Positions 7,443 through 16,093 of a DNA stretch of 30,158 nucleotides are shown here, one piece after another. The notes under the pieces were generated by a model. It made no database searches. It was not told where the DNA came from and saw nothing but the letters and a program-made list of their open reading frames with translations. Source of the DNA: JANLQX01 sp043775075 (GTDB taxonomy: Bacteria > Actinomycetota > Acidimicrobiia > Acidimicrobiales > JANYDT01). Each line of letters opens with the position of its first letter. Position 1 is the first letter of the stretch. The stretch spans positions 1 to 30,158 of the forward strand of contig JAYVSS010000185.1 in the NCBI GenBank assembly GCA_043775075.1, read 5' to 3'. The translations under genes were made by a program, and so were the position numbers.

Positions 7443-8882
7443 CTAGCTCCGCACTTTTCGGTACTCCAGCGTGGCTTCGTCGATGAGCGGTGCGATGTCG
7501 CGCCGCAGCAACACGCCGGCGGCTTGGGCGCGGTTCGCAGCTACGGCGAATTGACGAACGAATTCGGCTTCGTCTGGATAGAGAGCGTCGATCGTTACCG
7601 CTTCGAACGGGTGGTATGCGCCGCGGAGCAGACTGAAGATGTCCGAGGCCCTCGGAGCCGCGGTGTTTTGTCCTAAGGGAGCATCGACCTGTGGAAGGCG
7701 GACACCGCCAACGGCGATGCCGTGGCGGTCGCGCACGACGTCAGCCGGATCTCCGGCGAACTCGATGAATGGTTGCATCGGCGGTGGTTCGCCCGCACCG
7801 ATCCAAATGTTGAGGTGGTAGAGCGCGGCATCGAACACCGGCTCTAACGCGATCCGATTCATGCGTGTGTCGATCGGCGCGGAGGCGCCGAAATCTCGTT
7901 CGGACTTCTTTGCCCGAGAGGTAACGGACGACAGTGATGTATGACTTGCGCCAGCCACTTCCCATGTGCGACGACGATCGGTGTCGGCCTGCCGAACCCC
8001 GAAACACGCAACGGCTTCGAGCTCAGAATTGACGACCATGATCGGCACCTCGAGGTCATCACGAAGGAGCATTCTGCCGGCCACGCCGGCGGCTGCGACC
8101 GCCTGGCCCAGCGTGAGGCCGTCGGCCGCGGGCGGCGCGTTGTTGATGTTGACGACAGCACCTTCCGCTTGCAACGGCGACGGATTCCCGAAGTAGATCT
8201 GAAGGAGATATGCGTCGAACACACGGGTCAGACGGTGAAGAGCGTTGATGAACGTGGCAAGCCGCGATGCAGACTGCGAAGCGCCAACGCTGATGACCCG
8301 TCGTACATCGAGACCCCCGAGCGGATCGACGCCAGTGCGGTTGCGGTTTGTCCCTACTGCGTGGGCGATTTGGGCATAGATGTCGTACGAGACGTCATCG
8401 TTCGGGATGCTCAGCGTGCCGTACCGGGTTGGGTCCCAGGCGACGAGCCCCTGACTGTTTGTCGGGAAGCCGTGCACGCCGACATGCTGCACGGTGGCGG
8501 CCACGAACGCGTAGCCACCCTCGAAGATCTCTGCGCTTTCACCTCGGAACAATTCGTGTCCGACGGTGACATTGTTCCAACTGACCAGAACGGTTCCGTT
8601 GAATCGCTCGGCGGCGACAGGTCGGTACACCAGGAATCGTGTTCGAAAGGGGAACGAACCCGTCGACTCGACGTCCCAGCGGCCGTCGCGTGCTGGGAGC
8701 GCTTCTCCGGCCAACCGATAGGTGGTGGCATCACCGTCGAGGAAGAACTCCTCCATCACGTAGCCGTGTTCAGCGAGATCAGTTAGTGGACAAGCGAATG
8801 GCCATCCGTGGTCCCCGCCGGTGATGGGTCCCGTGACCTGACCCGGAGTCATCACCGCGGTGTCGTACTCGAGCTCTGTCAT
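7443..8882 (-). CDS. Alpha/beta hydrolase-domain protein (Abhydrolase_10-like)
   Basis: This is a large putative serine esterase or hydrolase of 479 residues. The open frame runs back to 9182, but the ATG at 8882 is chosen because AAGGAG lies 5 bases upstream, and the upstream translation is low-complexity Arg/Pro-rich sequence. The nucleophile elbow is probably GASQS within RVISVGASQSASRL, about residue 190. A conserved Asn/Asp/His-rich C-terminal half includes EVAGASHTS, a good candidate for the catalytic His. No signal peptide is evident, so it is likely cytosolic. It is transcribed convergently with the dioxygenase and separated from it by 137 bases. Family membership is recalled from the GxSQS-type elbow and overall look, and the substrate is unknown. 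Confidence 0.75.
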   Translation of the reverse strand: MTELEYDTAVMTPGQVTGPITGGDHGWPFACPLTDLAEHGYVMEEFFLDGDATTYRLAGEALPARDGRWDVESTGSFPFRTRFLVYRPVAAERFNGTVLVSWNNVTVGHELFRGESAEIFEGGYAFVAATVQHVGVHGFPTNSQGLVAWDPTRYGTLSIPNDDVSYDIYAQIAHAVGTNRNRTGVDPLGGLDVRRVISVGASQSASRLATFINALHRLTRVFDAYLLQIYFGNPSPLQAEGAVVNINNAPPAADGLTLGQAVAAAGVAGRMLLRDDLEVPIMVVNSELEAVACFGVRQADTDRRRTWEVAGASHTSLSSVTSRAKKSERDFGASAPIDTRMNRIALEPVFDAALYHLNIWIGAGEPPPMQPFIEFAGDPADVVRDRHGIAVGGVRLPQVDAPLGQNTAAPRASDIFSLLRGAYHPFEAVTIDALYPDEAEFVRQFAVAANRAQAAGVLLRRDIAPLIDEATLEYRKVRS

Positions 8883-8893
8883 CGTGACTCCTT

Positions 8894-8926
8894 GGGTCAT
8901 TGCCTGGGCAACAGGCAAGGTGACCC
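8894..8926 (-). promoter_or_regulatory. Operator-like palindrome in the hydrolase 5' region
   Basis: Nested inverted repeats GGGTCA (8894-8899) plus TTGCCTG (8900-8906) pair with CAGGCAA (8912-8918) and TGACCC (8921-8926), across a 5-base centre and a 2-base bulge. The outer arm overlaps the candidate -10 of the hydrolase promoter, and the inner arms lie just upstream of its ribosome site. This suits a TetR/GntR-type repressor site or a leader hairpin. Confidence 0.5.
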
Positions 8927-8951
8927 TATTGCGAGCGCCCGAGCGCGTCGA
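8923..8951 (-). promoter_or_regulatory. Candidate promoter of the hydrolase gene
   Basis: Read on the minus strand, TCGACG (8951-8946) is followed after 17 bases by TAGGGT (8928-8923). The -10 fits TANNNT and the -35 matches four of six consensus bases. It lies about 40 bases before the start codon and overlaps the palindrome at 8894-8926. Confidence 0.4.
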
Positions 8952-9192
8952 TTCGATGGGGGGCCTCGGGCGGCCCGATCGTCGCGAAGGGTGGACCAGC
9001 CGTCTCGCCCCTCGTCGCCGCCACGAAGGCCGACCGAACGAGGCCAACCCACCGAGGCCGACCGAACGAGGCCAACCCACCGCTACCTTCCCCCGACCCA
9101 CCTCGCTTAGTTCCGCGCGATTTTCACCGTCGGATGGGCGACCTGGGTCGCGAGCGGTACGAGGTGGGGGCGGGAACGGCACCAGGAGCCCG
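8952..9192. other. Gene-free stretch between divergent hydrolase and lhr genes
   Basis: The space between the hydrolase start (8882) and the lhr start (9231) is 348 bases. Apart from the promoter elements listed separately and the tandem repeat at 9028-9082, nothing coding is seen. The long frames across it are rich in Arg and Pro and look like GC-driven shadows. Confidence 0.5.
9028..9082. repeat. 28-bp tandem repeat, two copies
   Basis: The sequence from GGCCGACCGAACGAGGCC at 9028 repeats at 9056 with a 28-base period, and 27 bases of the second copy are identical. Each unit is itself two imperfect 14-mers (AACGAGGCCAACCC and ACCGAGGCCGACCG). It lies between two divergent promoters. Its role is unknown and it may be a simple slippage product. 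Confidence 0.75.
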
Positions 9193-9222
9193 TTCGATTG
9201 TCACAGGGTGCGGCGTACCCTG
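9193..9222 (+). promoter_or_regulatory. Candidate lhr promoter, possibly giving a leaderless mRNA
   Basis: TTCGAT (9193-9198), a 17-base spacer and TACCCT (9216-9221) form a TANNNT-type promoter whose start point would fall within a few bases of the ATG at 9231. The -10 lies in an inverted repeat CAGGGT (9204-9209) / ACCCTG (9217-9222). Only a weak ribosome site (GGTGGGG) is present, which agrees with leaderless translation. This is inference. Confidence 0.35.
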
Positions 9223-9230
9223 GTGGGGCT

Positions 9231-12200
9231 ATGAGTGCCCGGACGAACCCCGCCCAGCCGAGCTCCACTCCGCCGAGCAGCCCGCTTGACCCCACGGCAG
9301 TTCTCGCCCGGTTTTCTGACGCCACGAGGGCCTGGTTCACCAACACGTTCGACGCTCCCACGACCGCCCAGGTGCAGGGGTGGGACGCCATCGCCGATGG
9401 TCAGCACACGCTGGTGCTCGCCCCGACCGGTTCAGGCAAGACCCTTGCGGCGTTCCTGTGGGCGCTCGATTCGTTGGCCAAGCGGCCCCGAGAAACGAGG
9501 GCCAAGGTGGGCGTGCGGGTGCTCTACGTCTCGCCGCTCAAGGCGCTTATTTACGACGTGGAGCGCAACCTGCGGTCACCCCTTGTCGGGATTGCCCGCG
9601 AGTCACAGCGGCGGGGCGAGCCGCTGCCGGACATCACCGTGGCCACCCGCACGGGCGACACCGGGCAGAAAGAACGTCGGGAAATCGCCAAGCATCCGCC
9701 GGACATTTTGGTCACCACGCCCGAGTCGCTGTATCTGATGCTCACCTCGCAGGCGCGGTCGGTCCTGGCCACCGTCGAGACGATCATCGTTGATGAGATT
9801 CACGCGGTCGCGGCGACGAAGCGCGGCGCTCACATGGCGCTGTCGCTGGAACGGCTCGAAGCGTTGATTGCCGACGCCGGAAATCCGCCGCCGCAACGCA
9901 TCGGGTTGAGTGCCACGCAGCGTCCGCTCGAAGAGGTGGCGCGTTTTCTCGCCGGTCTTCGGTTCGACGAAGCAACGCAGAAGTGGCGCGCTCGTGAGGT
10001 GCGCATCGTGGACACCGGTGTGCGAAAGACACTGGACCTGCAAATCGTCGTGCCCGTCGAGGACATGGGAGAGTTGGGCAAGCCGGTGCTCGGGGCCGAT
10101 GGCGAACCGTTGATGATGGGCGCGGCCGCTGGTGAACCGGAAGCGCGGTCGAGCATCTGGCCGGCGATCTATCCGCAGCTGTTGGAGTTGATACGTACGC
10201 ATACGTCCACGCTCATCTTCGTGAACTCGCGTCGATTAGCGGAGCGATTGGCGTCGAAGCTCAACGAGTTGGCGGGAGAAGAGTTGGTACGTTCACATCA
10301 TGGTTCGATCGCCCGCGAGCAACGCTTAGAAATCGAAGAGTTGCTGAAGGCGGGGCGGCTACCGGCGCTCGTGGCCACGTCTTCCTTAGAACTTGGCATT
10401 GATATGGGGGCGATCGATTTGGTCGTGCAGGTTGAGGCGCCATCGTCGGTGGCCAGTGGACTTCAGCGCATCGGACGAGCCGGTCACCAGGTGGGGATGC
10501 CATCGAAAGGTCGGGTGTTCCCGAAGTTCCGTGGCGATCTCATTTCCGCTGCTGTGGTGGCTCGTCGCATGGTCGAGGGCCTGGTGGAGGAGACCCGGGT
10601 GCCGCGCAATCCGATCGATGTCTTGTGTCAACAGATCGTGGCGTTGGTCGCCACCGACGACGCTGGCTCAACCGTCGAAGCAGTGACCACGATGGCTCGC
10701 GGCGCGTACCCTTTCGCCGACATTTCCGACGATGTGATCAACGGTCTGCTCGACCTCCTGGCCGGTCGCTATCCCTCCGATGAGTTCGCTGAGCTGCGGC
10801 CGCGCATCACGTGGGATCGACTCACCGGACGATTAACGCCGCGACCCGGTGCCCGTCTGCTTGCTGTGACCAGCGGAGGGACGATCCCTGACCGCGGTCT
10901 GTACTCGGTGGTCACGCCCGAGGGCACGAAGGTCGGCGAGCTAGACGAGGAGATGGTGTACGAGAGCCGAGTCGGCGAGGCGTTTCTCCTCGGGTCGACC
11001 ACGTGGCGGATCGAGGACATCACCCCGGACCGCGTGGTGGTGACACCGGCCCCGGGAGTGCCCGGCAAGATGCCGTTCTGGCACGGCGACAAGATCGGTC
11101 GGCCCTACGAACTGGGCCGAGCCATCGGTGAGTTCGTGCGCACGGTGGAGCAGATGTCCGACGAAACGTTGGCCGGAGAATTCAGCCTCGATCCGCTTGC
11201 GGCACAAAATTTGCGTGCCTACGTGGCCGAAGAGAAGGAAGCCACGGGCGGCTCGCTTCCCACCGATCGCCAGATCGTGGTGCAACGGTTTCGAGACGAA
11301 CTCGGCGATTGGCAGCTCTGTCTCCTCTCTCCGTTCGGGGCCCAGGTGCATGCACCGTGGGCGATGGCTATCGAAGCGCGCATACGAGACCGGTTGGGTA
11401 TGGAGGCGCGAGCGATCTGGAGCGACGACGGCATTATGGTCCGTCTCCCCGAGGCCGATGAAGCGCCACCGGCGGACTACGCCATGATCGATCCCGACGA
11501 GCTCGACGATCTGTTGATGAACGAGCTCGGCAACTCGGCGTTATTTGCCGCCCGTTTTCGGGAGAACGCCGCCCGATCGCTCCTCCTGCCGCGCCGCAAA
11601 CCCGGCTCTCGAACTCCGCTGTGGCGCCAACGCCAGCGCAGTGCCGACCTGCTCAAGGTGGCATCTCGCTACGCCGCATTTCCAGTGATGTTGGAGACCT
11701 ACCGGGAGTGCCTGCGGGACTCGTTCGACGTTCCCTCGTTGATGGCGCTGCTCCAGGAAATTCGTTCCCGCAAGGTGCGGGTGGTGAGTCTCGATATGGC
11801 CCATCCGTCGCCCTTCGCGTCGTCACTGGCGTTTGGCTACATCGCCAATTTCATGTACGACGGCGACGCCCCGCTGGCCGAGCGTCGGGCCGCCGCCCTG
11901 GCGCTTGACCGGGACATGCTCGCCGACTTGCTCGGCAGTGAAGAACTACGTGAACTTATAGAACCTCGCGCTCTGGCAGCGGTGGAAGATGAGTTGCAGT
12001 GCATCGACCCGCGTCGCCATGCTCGCACGATCGATGCTGTGCATGATCTGTTGCGGCGCCTCGGCGATCTCTCACTCGACGAGTTGGCGATTCGATGCGA
12101 GGGCGGGGAGGTGTTCGTCGAGTCAGTGATAAGCGCGCTGGTGAAAGAGCGCCGAGTCGCCCTTACTCGCGTGGCGTCGGAGGATCGGTATATTGCCGCC

Positions 12201-13874
12201 GAGGACGCCGGCCGGTATACCGAGTCGTTGGGATGTCGGGTGCCGCCCGGGCTGCCGGCGGCGTTTCTCACATGGGCGGGTCCGGTGGAGCCGACCGATC
12301 CGGCCGCCCCGCTCGGCTCGTTGCTGGTGCGCTACGCCCGCACGCATGGCCCGTTCACCACGCTCGACGTGTGCGCCCGGTTCGGAATCTCGGCCGACGT
12401 GGTGGACGCGTGTCTTCTCCGACGGGGCGACGGGGGACTGTTACTGAGTGGTGAGTTCCGTCCGGACGGCGTAGGACGCGAATGGTGTGATCCCGACGTG
12501 CTCCGCCAATTGCGGCAGCGCTCGTTGGCGGTATTGCGGAAGGAGATCGAGCCGACATCAACGGAAGCTTTGGCCCGGTTCCTTCCGGACTGGCATGGCG
12601 TGGGTTCGGCCGTGGTCTCGGGTGGCGTGGATCGGTTGTACGAAATCATCGGCCAGTTGCAGGGCGTGGCCCTTCCCGCTTCGGTGTTGGAGCGCGACAT
12701 CCTCCCGGCCCGTTTGCCGCGGTACACCCCGAGGTTGCTCGACGAGTTACTCGGCGCGGGCGAGGTGGTGTGGGTGGGCGCCGGCCCGTTGGGGCGAGAC
12801 GACGGAAAGGTCAAGTTGTTCCTGCGCGAGCAGGCGGCACTGCTGGCGCCGGTATCCCTTGCGGGCGACATGGAAGGGACGGGTGCCGGAGCGACAGTTG
12901 GACCTTCGGAGGCGGAGCACGATCGTTTACGTGGACTGCTGGCCGAGCGGGGAGCGTGTTTCTTCCGCGAGCTACAGGGAGCGAATGATATGCGTACGAT
13001 CGATTCGCTCTGGGATCTGGTGTGGGCCGGGGAAGTCACGAACGACTCGTTTGCCGCCGTGCGCGCCCTCAGCGGTTCGAAGAAGGCGTCGTCGGCCGGG
13101 GCGGCGACCCGACGCACCGGTCGACCCCGTCTCTCATCGCTATCGGTACTCGGCCCCCCTAAAGCGCAGGGCCGCTGGTCGCTGGTGACGCGCGAGCTCG
13201 GCCTGCGCGTCGACCACAACGGTCAGGGAACGGAAAGCACAAAGAAAGCGCGCATAGCATCTCTTCGAACGGCGGCGACAGCGCGCGCCCACGCGTTGGC
13301 CATCACCCTGCTGGAACGCCATGGGGTATTGACCCGCGAGGCCATAAAGGCTGAGGGGGTGGCAGGCGGATTCGCCGGTCTCTACCCGGTACTGAAACTG
13401 CTCGAAGACGCAGGCCGCGTTCGCCGTGGGTACTTCGTGACCGGACTCGGCGGAGCGCAGTTCGCCGTGCCCGGTGCAGTCGACCGCCTGCGGGCGTTCC
13501 GTGAGCCACCTCCGGTTCCCGAGGTCACCGTCCTCGCGGCGGTCGACCCGGCAAATGCCTACGGAGCGGCGCTGGCCTGGCCGGTGAAGGGGCCGCAACG
13601 CGCCGCCGGGGCGTATGTCCTTCTCGTTGATGGCCTGCCCTCGCTCTATCTAGAAAAGGGTGGCCGTTCGATCGTCGCCCTGAGGCCGTTCGATGATTCG
13701 TGGGAAGACCATGTGGTACGCGCGCTTAGCGCTATGGTCGGCCCGGAGGAAACCCGCGACCGTATTGTCCGTTTCCGTCGACTCGTCCTGGAGACGGTGC
13801 CCGACGAACTGCTACCCCGACTTCGCGCGGCAGGTTTCGTCCCGACCCCCAAAGGCCTGGCCAAGTACGCGTAA
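9231..13874 (+). CDS. Lhr-type ATP-dependent DNA helicase, long form
   Basis: This is a superfamily-2 helicase translocating 3' to 5' on single-stranded DNA, linked in other actinobacteria to DNA repair. The ATG at 9231 gives 1547 residues, the usual length for bacterial long-form Lhr; a TTG at 9198 is possible but would place the promoter inside the gene. Visible motifs are Walker A APTGSGKT (residues 64-71), the DEIH box near 188-191, LSATQRPLEE (motif III) near 224-233, and RIGRAGHQVG (motif VI) near 413-422. These are followed by the winged-helix and beta-barrel parts of the Lhr core and a long Lhr C-terminal domain. A Gly/Ser/Thr/Arg-rich linker near residues 1285-1310 separates the last domain. 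The neighbouring nuclease gene often seen beside lhr is absent here. Confidence 0.95.
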   Translation: MSARTNPAQPSSTPPSSPLDPTAVLARFSDATRAWFTNTFDAPTTAQVQGWDAIADGQHTLVLAPTGSGKTLAAFLWALDSLAKRPRETRAKVGVRVLYVSPLKALIYDVERNLRSPLVGIARESQRRGEPLPDITVATRTGDTGQKERREIAKHPPDILVTTPESLYLMLTSQARSVLATVETIIVDEIHAVAATKRGAHMALSLERLEALIADAGNPPPQRIGLSATQRPLEEVARFLAGLRFDEATQKWRAREVRIVDTGVRKTLDLQIVVPVEDMGELGKPVLGADGEPLMMGAAAGEPEARSSIWPAIYPQLLELIRTHTSTLIFVNSRRLAERLASKLNELAGEELVRSHHGSIAREQRLEIEELLKAGRLPALVATSSLELGIDMGAIDLVVQVEAPSSVASGLQRIGRAGHQVGMPSKGRVFPKFRGDLISAAVVARRMVEGLVEETRVPRNPIDVLCQQIVALVATDDAGSTVEAVTTMARGAYPFADISDDVINGLLDLLAGRYPSDEFAELRPRITWDRLTGRLTPRPGARLLAVTSGGTIPDRGLYSVVTPEGTKVGELDEEMVYESRVGEAFLLGSTTWRIEDITPDRVVVTPAPGVPGKMPFWHGDKIGRPYELGRAIGEFVRTVEQMSDETLAGEFSLDPLAAQNLRAYVAEEKEATGGSLPTDRQIVVQRFRDELGDWQLCLLSPFGAQVHAPWAMAIEARIRDRLGMEARAIWSDDGIMVRLPEADEAPPADYAMIDPDELDDLLMNELGNSALFAARFRENAARSLLLPRRKPGSRTPLWRQRQRSADLLKVASRYAAFPVMLETYRECLRDSFDVPSLMALLQEIRSRKVRVVSLDMAHPSPFASSLAFGYIANFMYDGDAPLAERRAAALALDRDMLADLLGSEELRELIEPRALAAVEDELQCIDPRRHARTIDAVHDLLRRLGDLSLDELAIRCEGGEVFVESVISALVKERRVALTRVASEDRYIAAEDAGRYTESLGCRVPPGLPAAFLTWAGPVEPTDPAAPLGSLLVRYARTHGPFTTLDVCARFGISADVVDACLLRRGDGGLLLSGEFRPDGVGREWCDPDVLRQLRQRSLAVLRKEIEPTSTEALARFLPDWHGVGSAVVSGGVDRLYEIIGQLQGVALPASVLERDILPARLPRYTPRLLDELLGAGEVVWVGAGPLGRDDGKVKLFLREQAALLAPVSLAGDMEGTGAGATVGPSEAEHDRLRGLLAERGACFFRELQGANDMRTIDSLWDLVWAGEVTNDSFAAVRALSGSKKASSAGAATRRTGRPRLSSLSVLGPPKAQGRWSLVTRELGLRVDHNGQGTESTKKARIASLRTAATARAHALAITLLERHGVLTREAIKAEGVAGGFAGLYPVLKLLEDAGRVRRGYFVTGLGGAQFAVPGAVDRLRAFREPPPVPEVTVLAAVDPANAYGAALAWPVKGPQRAAGAYVLLVDGLPSLYLEKGGRSIVALRPFDDSWEDHVVRALSAMVGPEETRDRIVRFRRLVLETVPDELLPRLRAAGFVPTPKGLAKYA

Positions 13875-13910
13875 GCAGGGCGACCGAGGACATCGAAGTA
13901 CCGTTCGTGC

Positions 13911-15407
13911 ATGAGAGTGAACACGGTCGCCGTTACGGAGTACACCGACCCGATTTGCTCGTGGGCGTGGGGGACCGAGCCAAAACTTCGGCTGCTGCAG
14001 TGGCGTCACGGTCATCGGCTGACATGGCGGGTCGTGATGGGTGGACTCGTGGGCGATGCCACTCAGGGCCGAGCGGACTGGGATCCGGCGCGGGCGGCGG
14101 GTCCGATGTCTGACTATTGGCGACGCAGTTCGGCCTACACAGGTCAGCCATACCCGATGCCTATGCACCGCATGGCCCGCTCGACTGATCCCGTTGGTCG
14201 GGCCGCGGTGGCGGCGAGGCCCCAGGGCGACGACGTGGCGGCGCGTGTGCTTCGCCGGTTTCGGGAATCGACGTTTGTCTTCGGCGTCACGCCAGAGACG
14301 CCCGACGATTTCGTCGCCGCCGCCATCGGCGTCCCGGGTCTCGACATCGCGCAATGGCGCGCTGCCCTGGCCGACCCGGCGAGCGAGGTCGCGTACCGAG
14401 CGGACTGGGAGGAGACAAGGCAACCGAACGACCATGTCCGTAACCTGACCGGTGAGCAGGTGGGAATTGGTGCAATGAAGCAGACCGACGGCCGCGATCG
14501 GTACGCGTTCCCGACGCTCATCATGACTGGACCCGCGGGATCGTTCACCGTTCCCGGATGGATGCCGTGCGGCGCCTACGCCGAGGCGCTGGAGTCGGCG
14601 TCCCCCGGGTCCACGAGCGACCCGCGCCCGGACCCGACGGTGGCCGAAGCATTCGAGCAATGGGGTGTCCTCACGGAACGGGAGCTCACAATTCTTTGCG
14701 GGGCCGATGCGGTCACCTGCCTGCCCGACGACATTGTCGCTCACGTGTGGGGCTGCGGTGCGGTCTATTTCTCCGCCGTCGAGGCCGCTTCGCGGTCGCT
14801 TCCGACCGTGGCCCCTGCCTCAGCACGAGCCTTCGCCGACCTCGTGCAGTCCCTTGACATCGCCTATCGCCTCGTCGCCAAGATCGGGGTGGACGACTGG
14901 GCCCGCCCGACCCCCTGTTCCGCTTGGAACGTACGCGCGCTGGTGAGTCATATGGTTGGAAGCGCGCATATGGTCTCGTTTGGCATGACGGGTCGCGCGA
15001 TTGGACCGGAGTTCTCTGGCAATCCCCTGGATGACGACTTGATTGCGTCATACGGCGAAGCAATCGCCGAGATTCGTGAACTTTACCGAACGGACCCTGA
15101 TGTCCTCACGCGAAGGCTTCTGCTTCCGTGGGGCTCGATCACCGGTGCGGACCTCTCAACGATGTTCGCCGCCGATCACCTCGTCCACGCGTGGGATGTG
15201 GCTCGCAGTCTCGGGCTCGGCACCGACTTCGATCACGATCTCGTTGCCCGCCTCCGTCGATTCGGCGAGAACTATGCCGCCGCCCACCGAGGTCCTGAGA
15301 TGTTCGACGCTGAGCAGCCCGCCCCGAACAACGCCACCCCGATGGATCAACTAGCGGCACTCGCCGGCCGGCGGTTCGACCAGCCAACTAGCGTCCACGC
15401 ACAGTGA
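13911..15407 (+). CDS. Fusion of DsbA-like thioredoxin domain with mycothiol-type DinB domain
   Basis: One uninterrupted frame of 498 residues joins two domains. Residues 1 to about 235 look like a DsbA-family (FrnE/YjbH-like) thioredoxin fold beginning TEYTDPICSWAWG, with Cys16 but Ala19 where a CxxC partner cysteine would be. Residues 240-305 are a Cys-containing linker region. From about 305 the sequence matches the actinobacterial mycothiol-dependent DinB/maleylpyruvate-isomerase-like family (TIGR03086 type). It has the hallmark TPCSAWNVRALVSHMVG (about 332-348) and HLVHAWDVARSLG (about 423-435), which carry the likely metal-binding histidines. The ATG at 13911 has no clear ribosome site, and a GTG at 13917 is an alternative. 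Function is unknown. A thiol-transfer or protein-thiol role is plausible but inferred. Confidence 0.75.
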   Translation: MRVNTVAVTEYTDPICSWAWGTEPKLRLLQWRHGHRLTWRVVMGGLVGDATQGRADWDPARAAGPMSDYWRRSSAYTGQPYPMPMHRMARSTDPVGRAAVAARPQGDDVAARVLRRFRESTFVFGVTPETPDDFVAAAIGVPGLDIAQWRAALADPASEVAYRADWEETRQPNDHVRNLTGEQVGIGAMKQTDGRDRYAFPTLIMTGPAGSFTVPGWMPCGAYAEALESASPGSTSDPRPDPTVAEAFEQWGVLTERELTILCGADAVTCLPDDIVAHVWGCGAVYFSAVEAASRSLPTVAPASARAFADLVQSLDIAYRLVAKIGVDDWARPTPCSAWNVRALVSHMVGSAHMVSFGMTGRAIGPEFSGNPLDDDLIASYGEAIAEIRELYRTDPDVLTRRLLLPWGSITGADLSTMFAADHLVHAWDVARSLGLGTDFDHDLVARLRRFGENYAAAHRGPEMFDAEQPAPNNATPMDQLAALAGRRFDQPTSVHAQ

Positions 15408-15429
15408 CGCGGAACGTATGCACACGTGT

Positions 15430-16015
15430 CATGGCGGCGATGAGTAAGAACAGCGAGTCATGACGGCGATGCATGATGACGGCGAGTCGAACGGCGACGA
15501 AGAGCAACGCCAGATCCATCACCGAGTACATCAGTGAGATCAACCGTCCGGGGTGGCCTGCCCGGCAATCGGGACATAGCTGTCCATCACTACGACCCCC
15601 AGCACGGAGAACAGCGCAATGGCGAAGATTCCGGCGTCGATCAAACCGGCCGAGTCCTTCGAGCCGCTCGAATTGCGCCGAATCTTGAGGGCCAAGCCAG
15701 CGATAACCAACGGTTACATCAGGAGATAGAAGCCGTCGGCGATGGAGGGAATGGCACCGACCGGGTGTGCGTTTCCAGCCAGTAGTAGATGAAATCACCG
15801 ACAAGAAACGAGGCTTGACCAAGGGCAAACAGGATCCACGGTGCTCGGTACCGGGATTTGTGGAGCTGGATCCCAACGATCGTGCCCAACAGGCCAAGAA
15901 ATCCGACACCGTTGTACAGAGCGAGCTTGGTGGTGGGGGTGGGACTCAGCATGAAATAGGCCGACGACATGACCAGGATCACACCCAGGTAGGTGGCTAG
16001 TGCCAGTCGTTTCAC
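15430..16015 (-). pseudogene. Decayed multi-spanning membrane protein gene (sensor-type N-terminal region)
   Basis: Three reading frames together spell one membrane protein. Frame 1, from GTG at 16015, gives four hydrophobic segments ending near WLETHTRSVPFP. A one-base loss near 15745-15750 moves to a frame reading SIADGFYLLM, then an in-frame TAA (15714-15716), then PLVIAGLALKIRRNSSG and AGLIDAGIFAIALFSVLG. A second frameshift near 15541 leads to SLMYSVMDLALLFVAVRL and stops short. The order resembles the multi-helix N-terminal part found before GGDEF or kinase domains in actinobacteria. No C-terminal domain remains. Frameshifts could be sequencing errors, but three lesions plus truncation favour real decay. 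Confidence 0.65.
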
Positions 16016-16062
16016 GGGCTGACCTTCGACCCCGGCCAGAACCGCCTTGAGGATTCCTCGAA

Positions 16063-16088
16063 CGAATAGGTCGACCGACCCCTATTCG
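16063..16088 (-). terminator. Stem-loop after the sugar permease operon
   Basis: Perfect 8-base arms CGAATAGG (16063-16070) and CCTATTCG (16081-16088) flank a 10-base loop, starting 6 bases beyond the stop of the last operon gene. There is no strong U-tract on the minus strand, so this may be a U-less terminator or an mRNA end stabiliser. Confidence 0.5.
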
Positions 16089-16093
16089 GTGAT

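Noticed and set aside
8427..8436. GGTTGGGTCC in the hydrolase gene as another copy of the panC repeat arm
   Set aside because: It is a lone 10-mer with no partner arm nearby and encodes ordinary protein sequence (WDPTRYG region).
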